Source: Astragalus membranaceus (Eukaryota; Streptophyta; Magnoliopsida; Fabales; Fabaceae). From it: 64,000 nt of DNA. The notes beneath the pieces are model-generated. The model searched no databases, was not told where the DNA came from, and worked only from the letters and a program-made list of their open reading frames with translations. The stretch covers positions 31,579,825 through 31,643,824 of the forward strand of contig CM076851.1 in assembly GCA_039519185.1 (NCBI GenBank), written 5' to 3'. Shown here one piece after another: positions 42,927 to 52,684 of the stretch. The position numbers were made by a program, and so were the translations under genes. The stretch's first letter is position 1. Each line of letters begins with the position of its first letter.

Positions 42927-45102
42927 TGTAACGTCCCCGAATTTGCTAATTTCGTTTATTGAAATTAGCGTGAGGTTATGAGTTAATTAATTAGCTAAAT
43001 TATAGATATTAGCTTAATTAATTATTTATGAGAAGATTGTCATGAGATAAATAATTGACTATGCATTGATTTAATTACTATGTGAAGTATGTGTGTTATT
43101 GATTGATAATAGGATTAAAATTTGGTTTAAGTGAGGGTGTGGAGTGTATAACACCTAGAGGGTAATATGGTCATTGCACAGCTGTTGGTGAAACACCTCA
43201 GCTGAAGTCATAAGTGATTTCCCTCACTTCCAACAAAAACCCAACACACACACTCATACAAAAACACATCCAGAATTTTAGAAGAAAGAATAGAGAGAAA
43301 GGGAGAAGGGGTCGCGAGAGAGAGGAAGAGAAGGAGGGGAGGAAAATCCCGAAACCTTAATGCATGTAAGTACTTTCACCTTCATCTTACTCCATTTTCG
43401 ATTCTCTTTCTATTGGTACCAAATTCAGGAGCTCATTCATCTCCAATCTCTTCTTGCCATTGCTGAGGCTTTTAAGCTCTTATAGTCAAAACATTGAGCT
43501 AACTTCATTGCATGTTACCTTGAAACCTCAAAATCAGTTTGGAAGCCCTCCTAGCCATCTACATTGTTGACTGAAGGAATTTTTGAGCGATTGAGTTGCT
43601 GGTTGTGAGTTTAGAGTGGGTTGGTTCGATTGTGGAAGGAGTTGAAGCGAATTTGGAGCGTGGTTGGGTATAACGGATCGGTTGAACTACGAGAAGTCTT
43701 GGTGCTTCGTGATTTTCATCACGATCGGTGAGTTCTACTCACGCTTAGGATCATTTTGTATTTCTGAAATGATTGTCATATGATCGGTTTTGAAGTGGAT
43801 TTCGTTTCGAAAAGTTTTAAGAGTCGAAAACCGTTTTCGGAAAAATAACGTTTTACGGTTTTTATCAAATTTTATATGTGATTGAGTGGATTGGATTGAC
43901 TGGAATATTGCTTGATATTGACCGTGTTTAAGTTGGATTAAGATTGGGTTACGGATTGGAAGCGATAGGAAAAGCGAAACGAAACGAAATAAGCGAATTG
44001 TGACTCTGCTACAGGCAGCACGGGTCGTTCCAACCTTTTTGGTTGACTGGAATTACATTTCCAGGCAGCACGAGTCGTGCTAGTATGGCACGGGTCGTGC
44101 CAGTTTTTCTGTTCCCGGTTACCAAAATTCGTTTCATCGCTCCTTTCGATTCCAAACCTCTTCTAATATTCTTCCCAACCATGCCTCACGTTATGGAATC
44201 ATTGATACTCTGTTTTTGAACATGATTGCAAGGTTTAAAATGAATTGTTTTTGGAGGTCATAATTGTTTCAAAAACCGTAAAGTAGTACACGCGAGAGGA
44301 CATGGGTTATGTTTGAGGTTGTGGAACTATATGTTCATCAAATTTATGTTTAGGTATTAACATGAATGACATGGAATGAAAAGGGATGAATAAATATTTC
44401 ATCAAAGATTGTTAAGGTTTAAAGATATATAAATTATATTTAATACAATAGACGGCCCAATGCGGGTGGATATATATTTATATCAAAAGGATGGGTGACG
44501 ACCCAGTAGATTAGTATACTAGGGGAGGGGAAGTCATGAGCCCCAGAACCTAGACCTCAAAGGTTTGAAGCTAGTGTAAGCTAGTGGAGAGGTTCGAAGG
44601 CAAAGGCAGAGCTTTTTCCGCAGATGTACTATGGCATGAAAGGAAAAGACATATGCACGTAGGCCCTTTTTGGACTACGATTAAACGAAAGAGGAATAAA
44701 AGGACCGAGAGTTATTGTGAGGGGTTACGGTAGAACTCACTGAGATAATGTTTATCTCACCCATTATATGTTGTTGTTTTACAGAGAAACAGGGAAAGAA
44801 GAAAGCGACGAGGCACGAGTATGTGATGTGCTTGAGGAGAAGTTAGAAAACTTGAATTTGTTTTACGTTATGTAATCGTTTCCGCTTTTCTTGTGATGGT
44901 ATTGAACACTGGGTTATGAGGATATTGAAAGACATGGAACCTATATGGTTTTAATTAAGTTTATGGAATGTTAGACTGTTTGATGTTAATCATCGAGAAA
45001 AATTTTAGTTGTGTTCAATATCTAAACAGGAAATATTACTCTGATGTATGCCATTTTGTGCATCTTAGCATTTCTACTTGATAGAAATATTAGGGTGTTA
45101 CA
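42927..45102 (+). repeat. 5' LTR of element D
   Basis: 2176 bp, TGTAACGTCCCC to GGGTGTTACA. Donor-like GTAAGT at 43366 and GTGAGTT at 43738, the latter within the hairpin GTGAGT-TCT-ACTCAC and after the hairpin CGTGAT-TTTC-ATCACG. Palindromes at 44018-44100. Confidence 0.93.
44018..44100. promoter_or_regulatory. Palindrome cluster in the 5' LTR of D (three sites left)
   Basis: GCACGGGTCGTTC 44018-44030, GCACGAGTCGTGC 44068-44080, GCACGGGTCGTGC 44088-44100. The 3' LTR has four sites (48388, 48409, 48459, 48480; steps 21, 50, 21), so the second site and its surroundings were deleted in the 5' LTR. Confidence 0.75.
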
Positions 45103-45105
45103 TTT

Positions 45106-45117
45106 TGGTATCAGAGC
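45106..45117 (+). other. Primer-binding site of element D
   Basis: TGGTATCAGAGC, three bases after the LTR; standard tRNA-Met type. Confidence 0.9.
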
Positions 45118-45240
45118 GGTTCGACCTAGTCGGACTTAGAGGTTAAGAGTCTGTTACGTCTTCTAAGTCTGATTCTTCTTAGTATGTTATTAGACATTGA
45201 GCCTGATCAACTTAATACTTTGTGCATATTTCGCAGAATT

Positions 45241-47308
45241 ATGGCTGGAAGAGGTAGGAGAAACCCACCCATTGACCCTCATCAGGAGCGGATGCAGAAT
45301 GTGATTAAGAATCAACAAAAGATGATGCAGGACATGATGCAAATGCATCAGCAGCAAATGAATCAGCAGCAGCCTAATGTTCAACAGCCTCCTCCGGAAG
45401 ATCCAAATAGAGCTTATTTCCGTTTCCAAAATATGAATCCCCCGAGTTTCAAGGGAGGACCGGATGTGATGGTATCTCATTACTGGCTGGACTCTATGGA
45501 GAAAATTTTCAGGACTCTGCAATGCAGTGAAGAAGAAAAGGTACTCTTTGCAGCTCATATGCTAGAAGAGGAAGCCCAAATCTGGTGGACCAATGCTCAT
45601 GAACTGATGGTGAATCAGGAAACTCTTATTACCTAGTTTAACTTCAAGGAGATGTTTATTGGAGGTGATGAAGCTAAGTAAGCAGACATAATTTGTCAGT
45701 CTCAGGCAATGTGCTATGACGGTGGGTGAATTCACCGCCAAGTTTGAGAAGTTGTCTCAATTCTATCAGTTAGCAAGGTATGCTCTGAATGATGAATGGA
45801 AGATGCAGATGTATAGGGCAGGTCTCCGTGCTGATGTTGCCCAAGGTCTTAGCTCTTATGCTATGACCAGTTATGCTGCTTTGGTGCAACAGGCCTATGT
45901 TGCCAAAGCAGATCTCAACAGAATGTATGAAGAGAAGAGAGAGTATTGGAAAGGAAAGAAGAAGGTGGCTGAATCATCAACCCCGCAGGCAAAACCAAAG
46001 GGTAACTTCAACAAAGGAAAACAGGCTCAGTCATCAGATTCCTCAAGGTTCAGTACTTGTTCAAAATGTAATAGGCCTCATCGTGGGGAATGCCAAGTTG
46101 GATCTAACTCCTGTTACTACTGCAAGAAAGAGGGCCATTATGCTACCCAATGCCCTGCGAGGAAGAAGCGTGAAGATGATCGTGCAGGAACTACTCAAGG
46201 AAGAATCTACACTTTGGATGCTGAGAAGGTCAAGTCATCAGATAATCTACTGAGGGGTACGGGATCTCTTTTCAATAACTCCGTCAGTATATTATATGAT
46301 TCGGGTGCTACTCATTGTTTTATTTCTCAAGCATGTGTTGACCGGTTGGGATTAGCCTTGTCCCCGCTATCCGAACCGATAACTATTTTAACTGCCGCCA
46401 AGGGTCGCGTCCAGACCCAGTCTTTATGTCAGAGTTGTCCTCTGGTCATAGGAGACAGAAACTTTGTTATAGACTTTATTTGTTTACCCATGAGAGGTAT
46501 GGACATCGTTTTGGGTATGAACTGGATGACAGCAAATCATGTCACCATCGACTGTTTCAATCGGACTATTAGTTTTGCCTCGGAATCAGTTGAGCTACCG
46601 AAGTCAAATTCTGAAGCAATTATTTCCTTCACATCGGCAAATCAATCTCTATTTCAAGGTACGGAAGCTTATGTTATTATGTTGTCTGCATCGACTGAAA
46701 TTGGTGTAGATTTGTCCTCTGTACAAGTTGTTAATGAATTTCTGGATGTTTTTCCGGACGAAGTTTCCTCCTTACCTCCGGATCGTGAGGTGGAATTCTC
46801 AATAGAGTTGGTTCCAAGCACAGGACCAATCTCTATTGCTCCATATAGAATGTATCCTTTAGAATTAAAGGAATTAAAATCTCAATTGGAAGAGTTGATA
46901 TCAAAGAAGTTTGTTAGGCCTAGTTCTTCGCCATGGGGTGCTCCGGTATTGCTTGTCAAGAAGAAGGACGGGAGCGACGGGAGCATGCGATTGTGTATTG
47001 ATTACCGCCAATTGAACAAGGTAACTGTCAAGAATAAGTATCCTCTACCAAGGATAGATGATTTGCTCGATCAACTTCGAGGTGCTGCAGTATTTTCAAA
47101 AATTGATCTAAGGTCGGGTTATCATCAGATAAAAGTGAGAGCCCTAGATATTCCGAAGACAGCTTTCCGTACTCGATATGGACATAACGAGTTTGTAGTG
47201 ATGCCCTTCGGTCTAACTAATGCTCCCGCGGTATTCATGGATTATATGAATAGAGTCTTCCACCCGTACCTAGATCAGTTTGTAGTAGTATTCATTGATG
47301 ATATCTTA
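45241..47308 (+). pseudogene. gag-pol: Gag-protease-reverse transcriptase (partial) of element D
   Basis: Gag starts at ATG 45241 and runs open to a TAG at 45634-45636, where element A has a sense codon. A small deletion near 45655 then shifts the frame. From 45716 the frame is open for over 500 codons: gag C-terminal part, zinc knuckle CYYCKKEGHYATQC, protease LYDSGATHCF (about 46290), linker, and reverse transcriptase from FVRPSSSPWGAPVLLV to the FIDDIL active site (47291-47308), where the deletion cuts it. RNase H, integrase and chromodomain are missing. A single gag-pol frame without a stop between gag and protease is usual for this lineage. Confidence 0.9.
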
Positions 47309-49555
47309 CTAATTTCGTTTATTGAAATTAGCGTGAGGTTATGAGTTAATTAATTAGCTAAATTATATATATTAGCTTAATTAATTATTTATGAGAAGAT
47401 TGTCATGAGATAAATAATTGACTATGCGTTGATTTAATAACTATGTGAAGTATGTGTGTTATTGATTGATAATAGGATTAAAATTTGGTTTAAGTGAGGG
47501 TGTGGAGTGTATAACACCTAGAGGGTAATATGGTCATTGCACAGCTGTTGGTGAAACACCTCAGCTGAAGTCATAAGTGATTTCCCTCACTTCCAACAAA
47601 AACCCAACACACACACTCATACAGAAACACATCCAGAATTTTAGAAGAAAGAATAGAGAGAAAGGGAGAAGGGGTCGCGAGAGAGAGAGAGAGAGAAGAG
47701 AAGGAGGGGAGGAAAATCCTGAAACCTTAATGCATGTAAGTGCTTTCACCTTCATCTTACTCCATTTTCGATTCTCTTTCTATTGGTACCAAATTCAGGA
47801 GCTCATTCATCTCCAATCTCTTCTTGCCATTGTTGAAGCTTTTAAGCTCTTATAGTTAAAACATTGAGCTAACTTCATTGCATGTTACCTCGAAACCTCA
47901 AAATCAGTTTGGAAGCCCTCCTAGCCATCTACATTGTTGATTGAAGGAAGTTTTGAGCAATTGAGTTGCTGGTTGCGAGTTTAGAGTGGGTTGGTTCGAT
48001 TGTGGAAGAGGTTGAAGCGAATTTGGAGCGTGTTCGTGTATAACAGATCGGTTGAACTATGCAAAGTCTCGGTGCTTCGTGATGTTCATCACGATCGGTG
48101 AGTTCTACTCACGCTTAGGATCATTTTGTATTTCTGAAATGATTGTCATATGATCGGTTTTGAAGTGGATTTCGTTTCGAAAAGTTTTAAGAGTCGAAAA
48201 CCGTTTTCGGAAAAATAACGTTTTACGGTTTTTATCGAATTTTATATGTGATTGTGTGGACTGGATTGACTGGAATATTGCTTGATATTGACTGTGTTTA
48301 AGTTGGATTAAGATTGGGTTACGGATTGGACGCGACAGGAAAAGCGAAACGGAACGAAATAAGTGAATTGTGACTCTGCTACAGGCAGCACGGATCGTGC
48401 CACCCTTAGCACGGGTCATGCCAACCTTTCTGGTTGACTGGAATTACATTTCCAGGCAGCACGAGTCGTGCTAGGTATGGCACGGGTCGTGACAGTTTCT
48501 CTGTTCCCGGTTACCAAAATTCGTTTTGTCGCTCCTTTCGATTCCAAACCTCTTCTAATCTTCTTCCCAACCATCCCTCACGTTATGGAATCATTGATAC
48601 TCTGTTTTTGAACATGATTGCAAGGTTTAAAATGAATTGTTTTTGGAGGTCATAATTGTTTCAAAAATTGTAAAGTAGTACACGCGAGAGGACATGGGTT
48701 ATGTTTAAGGTTGTGGAACTATATGTTCATCAAATTTAATGTTTAGGTATTAACATGAATGACATGGAATGAAAATGGATGAATAAATATTTCATCAAAG
48801 ATTGTTAAGGTTTAAATATATATAAATTATATTTAATACAATAGACAGCCCAATGCGGGTGGATATATATTTATATCAAAAGGATGGGTGACGACCTAGT
48901 AGATTAGTATACTAGGGGAGGGGAAGTCATGAGCCCCAGAACCTAGACCTCAGAGGTTTGAAGCTAGTGTAAGCTAGTGGAGAGGTTCGAAGGCAAAGGC
49001 AGAGCTTTTTCCGGAGATGTACTATGGCATGAAAGGAAAAGACATATGCACGCAGGCCCTTTATGGACTACGATTAAAAGAAAGAGGAATAAAAGGACCG
49101 AGAGTTATTCTGAGGGGTTACGGTAGGACTCACTAAGATAATGTTTATCTCACCCATTATATGTTGTTGTTTTACAGAGAAACAGGGAAAGAAGAAAGCG
49201 ATGAGGCACGAGTAGGTGATGTGCTTGAGGAGAAGTTAGAAGACTTGGTTCTTTTATCTATGATATTGGATTCCCTTGTTGTCTTTGTAACTCGATAATG
49301 TGACTTGAATTTGTTTTAAGTTATGTAATCGTTTCCGCTTTTCTTGTGATGGTATTGAACACTAGGTTATGAGGATATTGAAAGACATGGAACCTATATG
49401 GTTTTAATTAAGTTTATGGAATGTTAGACTGTTTGATGTTAATCATCGAGAACAATTTTAGTTGTGTTCAATATCTAAACAGGAAATATTACTCTGATGT
49501 ATGTCATTTCGTGCATCTTAGAATTTCTACTTGATAGAAATATTAGTGTATTACA
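47309..49555 (+). repeat. 3' LTR of element D, lacking its first bases
   Basis: Begins at CTAATTTCGTTTATTG, equal to base 20 or so of the 5' LTR, and ends GTATTACA (mutated from GTGTTACA). Carries the full set of four 13-bp palindromes (48388-48492). Confidence 0.92.
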
Positions 49556-49767
49556 TTAAATCTCTTTTTTACCCAACCAATTATTGAGTAACGAAGTTCG
49601 CGTATTTAAACATCGAAAGATTTTTTCATATCAGTAAACTACTCCTTAAAGTATAAAAAAGATAAAAAATAGAAATTTAAAATATGAAAGAAGAAAAAAA
49701 AGATAGTATAAAAAAGATTAAAAAAATAGAACTTTAAAATATGAAAAAAGAAAAAAAAAAAAAAAAA

Positions 49768-49803
49768 GAGTTGTCGCCAACTCCCGCGGCAGAGACAAGC
49801 CGC
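49768..49803. other. Two adjacent GC-rich hairpins after a poly(A) tract
   Basis: GAGTTG-TCGC-CAACTC (49768-49783) and GCGGC-AGAGACAA-GCCGC (49786-49803), both perfect, directly after about 17 A residues and within otherwise AT-rich DNA. Function unknown. Confidence 0.5.
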
Positions 49804-49829
49804 TTAAGAGTGTTATATTAATTTGTATA

Positions 49830-50620
49830 CATTGTAGATCAAGAAATTAACTCACTTAATAGCCATATAGCATATATGAGGAGTCATTTAGAATTGTGTT
49901 TAGTATTGAAAGACTTAGGTCATTCTGTGATGAGAACATAAAATTATCTTGCATAAATCTTAAAACTTATTTGAAATATAGTAACTCTTATTATTTTGAT
50001 GGTGAAATTTTATTTCAAGAATTAAGAGTCATCAGAGAGGTTTTAAAAAATTAGATCAAAATTAAGTTTTAAGATATTGAGTTCTCTTTAGACATTTTAT
50101 TGTTTTCCTAATGAATGCATATCTTATATAATAATATTAACAATTCATATTACTATTGCATCTGCCTAGAGGAGTTTTTCAAAAATAAAATTGTTGAAAT
50201 CATATTTTGCATTCTACAATGTTGCAAATGCCCATTAAATAGTCTTGTCTTTATTTCAATTGAAAGATGATATTTTTTTAAAAATGTTGATTATGAACAG
50301 ATTATTAACGATCTTGCAAGAAAAAATGCAAGGAGGATGATATTTAAAGATTAATATATAGGAGGATATTGCTGGTAGTGTGAAATGCTACTAGTACATG
50401 TTCGGTTGATAGATTCATGTATAGCTAATTTTCATTGTCTTTATTTCAATTGAAAGATGATTTTTTTAAAGAAAATTGATTCTGAACAGATTATTAACGA
50501 TTTTGCAAGAAAAAGTGCAAGGAGAATGATAGATATTGCTGATAGTGTGAAATGCTACTACTACGTGTTCGGTTGATAGACTCATATATAGCTATTTTTC
50601 GCTATAATTCTATTGTAACC
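49830..50620 (+). pseudogene. hAT transposase relic (TTF/zinc-finger type), C-terminal part tandemly duplicated
   Basis: Degenerate reading resembles the C-terminal half of plant hAT transposases: CINLKTYLKYSNS-YYFDGEI (about 49955-50020) and the dimerisation-region signature TIASA(stop)RSFSKIKLLKS at about 50150-50210, then a match to the C-terminal end. There are many stops and frameshifts. The last part, from GTCTTTATTTCAATTGAAAG, occurs twice, at about 50248-50430 and 50438-50610, with about 85-90 percent similarity by eye. No intact frame. No TIRs or duplications were found for this relic. Confidence 0.7.
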
Positions 50621-50707
50621 TTAGTTTGAACTTTTCAATATTGATGTAAACTTTGACTTTTCTTCTATTGAAGGTTGTATTAAAACAAGTAATTTCAATA
50701 TATATGA

Positions 50708-50928
50708 ATATTTAAATGACTTATAACCCAAGAGCGCTTGGATGAGATGGTTCGGGTCTCTTCCAACTTAACCAAGGTCATGAGTTCAAATCTAGCATTG
50801 GAAATGCAGCAGCGTTTAAAATCTTGAGGGAGAGCTTTGTAAACCGTCGTCCATCATAGTCATATACCCAGCTCGAGGGATTAGTCTCTGCAGTTGTACG
50901 CAGAGGATACCCGGTTAACGATTCATTG
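50708..50928 (+). mobile_element. tRNA-derived SINE with 13-bp target duplication
   Basis: 221 bp between two copies of TCAATATATATGA (50695-50707 and 50929-50941). Contains an A-box-like GGATGAGATGG (about 50740) and B-box-like GAGTTCAAATCT (about 50782), then a tail with CTCGAGGGATTAGTCTCTGC and GCAGAGGATACCC that resembles legume Au-type SINEs. Resemblance is from memory and not searched. Confidence 0.65.
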
Positions 50929-50943
50929 TCAATATATATGATT

Positions 50944-52030
50944 ACATAGTCTAAAACCATTAATAGGGATATTTGAATGTATATGGCTGCCAATTATCTC
51001 TTGCCATAGTCATAAAAATATTTAACATTTTTACCACATCTTTTTCAATCTTTTAAAAATAACCAAATTTATATCATTTTGCGAAGTGACTCAAAGTATT
51101 ATATTATTATTTTAAACGCTCGCATTAACGATTCGTTGTGTAATATTTTTTTTAGATAGGCAAAGTGGTTAGTAATTAGTGTGTTAGTTGTTAGAGGGGG
51201 GGAGCAGGGTTAGAACCCCGTACGCCTACGTTTTTCCACCAATGATGTCTACAATACACACTAGAGGCGAAATCAAAGGTGGTAAAAAATAGAGCACTAG
51301 AAGTTCTTAGGAAAGACCATATTTCCCCAAACATCAATTAATGTCTTTTGCATAGTCTAAAGCCATAAATACAAATAATTTAATGTACGTTGCAGCCCAT
51401 TATCAATTGTAATAGCCATAAATATTTTGAACTATTAATTGATTGGTTCCTCTTTTACTTTCACGTTTAAAATATTAGGTTATTTAACATTTTTACAATA
51501 TCTTTTCAATCTTTTAAAACTAGTCATCTTTTTCATTTTGAGAAGCCACCCAAAGTATTATGTTATCATTTTGAGAGAAATAAAGTAGTATAATTTTTTA
51601 AGAATAACACATTTCTCCAAACATTAATTAATGTCATTTGCATAGTCTAAAGCAATTAATACAGATAATTGGAGGTACACCGCAGCCCATTATCTCTTGC
51701 AATAGCCATAGACATTTTGAACTATTAATTGATTTGTTTCCTCTTTTACTTTCAGATTTAGAATATTTATTTTTTAACATTGCGAACACATCTTTTCAAT
51801 CATTTAAAAATAACCACTTTCTTCTCGTTTTAAGAAGTCACCCAACGTATTATATTATCATCTTGAGAGAAACAGAGCATTAAAATCTTTTAAGAACACC
51901 ATATTTCCTCAAATATCAATTAATGTTATTTACATAGTCTAAAACCATTAATAGGGATATTTGAATGTATATGGCTGCCAATTATCTCTTGCCATAGTCA
52001 CAAAGTTGAGAATTCAATACAGATAAGAGA
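50944..52030. repeat. Tandem repeat of about 290 bp, four units, ending in the peptide gene promoter
   Basis: CATAGTCTAAA starts at about 50945, 51351, 51641 and 51933. Steps are 290 and 292 bp, and 406 bp where an extra 115 bp or so is inserted in the first unit. Units share CATTAAT, GCAGCCCATTATCTCTTGC, AACATTTTT, TCTTTTCAATCTTTTAAAA and GAAGTCACCCAAAGTATTAT. The last, partial unit stops about 30 bp before the peptide gene leader. The first and last units are nearly identical over 60 bp. Confidence 0.75.
51150..51250 (+). repeat. SINE-like insertion in the tandem repeat
   Basis: A-box-like AAAGTGGTTAGTA and B-box-like GGGTTAGAACCCCG separated by about 35 bp. The first repeat interval is longer than the others by about this length, which supports an insertion; exact ends are not resolved. 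Confidence 0.45.
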
Positions 52031-52052
52031 AACATAAGAATAGAGAAGAGTT

Positions 52053-52274
52053 ATGGGAATTAGTGATATGAAAAAAGGTGTTGTGGTAATGCTAATGTTT
52101 ATGCTAGTTGTAACACAAGCTCAAGAGGACATCATTCAATCTCAAGAAGTTGAGTCAAATAGTAAGGAAGAGTGTGAATTTAAGTGTACTGCATTATGTT
52201 CTCTTCGCAACGAAGAAGAATTAACTTGGGAAGAATGCAAGGAGGAATGTTATAAGCAATGCATTGAATGGTGA
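52053..52274 (+). CDS. Small secreted cysteine-rich peptide
   Basis: 73 residues. The N-terminus has a basic stretch then a hydrophobic core (VVVMLMFMLVV) and a likely signal-peptidase site after TQAQ, so the peptide should enter the secretory pathway. The mature part is acidic with six cysteines in the pattern C-x3-C-x3-C-x12-C-x3-C-x3-C, all near the C-terminus. This spacing resembles Ole e 6-like and thionin-like small secreted peptides, which form helical hairpins with disulfides; I cannot assign a specific function. It starts at the first ATG after a purine-rich leader (AGATAAGAGAAACATAAG) and ends with TGA. It is a single-exon gene in this window, lying directly after the 290-bp tandem repeats. 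No sign of a transposon source. Confidence 0.75.
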   Translation: MGISDMKKGVVVMLMFMLVVTQAQEDIIQSQEVESNSKEECEFKCTALCSLRNEEELTWEECKEECYKQCIEW

Positions 52275-52675
52275 TAATTAATATCAATAATGGTATCCAT
52301 ATTGTCACTTTCTTCCCATATTATATCTAGTCTTTTTTTGACGAACTTAAATATTTTATAATATTAATTTAATTTTTTTTGTCTTAACACAGGTACTCGC
52401 ATAGTGCATACATACACTGGTTTTAGCTTGAAGGCTTGCAACAATTAAAAATAAAAGTTTGTATGCTACACGAAACTATAATAAAGAAAATATACTCACA
52501 AGAATTGACAATAATGTAAAACTATAATAAATGAGTTTTTATTCGTAATATCGATTTTCAATTTCTATAATTCATATTTCTTAGTATAATTTTTCCTTGT
52601 TTTCTTATGTGATGATCCATTCAAGTCAATCATGGAAATAGTAGTCAATTAATTAAATAACTAACAAGTAGTTAG
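52275..52675. other. 3' flank of the peptide gene; nothing further seen
   Basis: AT-rich DNA. AATAAT and AATAAA-like sequences at 52276-52500 could serve as polyadenylation signals for the peptide gene, but none stands out. Confidence 0.4.
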
Positions 52676-52684
52676 TTAAAAAGT

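Larger units (their letters stand above)
43738..45236 (+). other. Candidate leader intron of element D
   Basis: Donor-like CG/GTGAGTT at 43738 and acceptor-like TGCATATTTCGCAG ending at 45236, four bases before the gag ATG at 45241. If spliced, 1499 nt including the primer-binding site would be removed. In element A both signals occur in the same places (minus strand GTGAGTT at 11589, TTATTTCGCAG ending at 9855, ATG 9850). Donor-like GTGAGT is also kept in C and the 5' LTR of B. This is inference; the motif may instead be kept for the hairpin it forms. Confidence 0.4.
42927..49555 (+). mobile_element. Ty3/gypsy Tekay-type element D, with 3' half of pol deleted
   Basis: 6629 bp between perfect 5-bp duplications TTAAA (42922-42926 and 49556-49560). 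Contains a full 5' LTR, primer-binding site, gag, protease and the first half of reverse transcriptase. At 47308 the sequence passes directly into the 3' LTR at about its base 20, with a short shared CTAATTTCG at the join. So the rest of pol, the polypurine tract and the first bases of the 3' LTR were removed, necessarily after integration because both outer ends and the duplications are intact. Confidence 0.93.
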
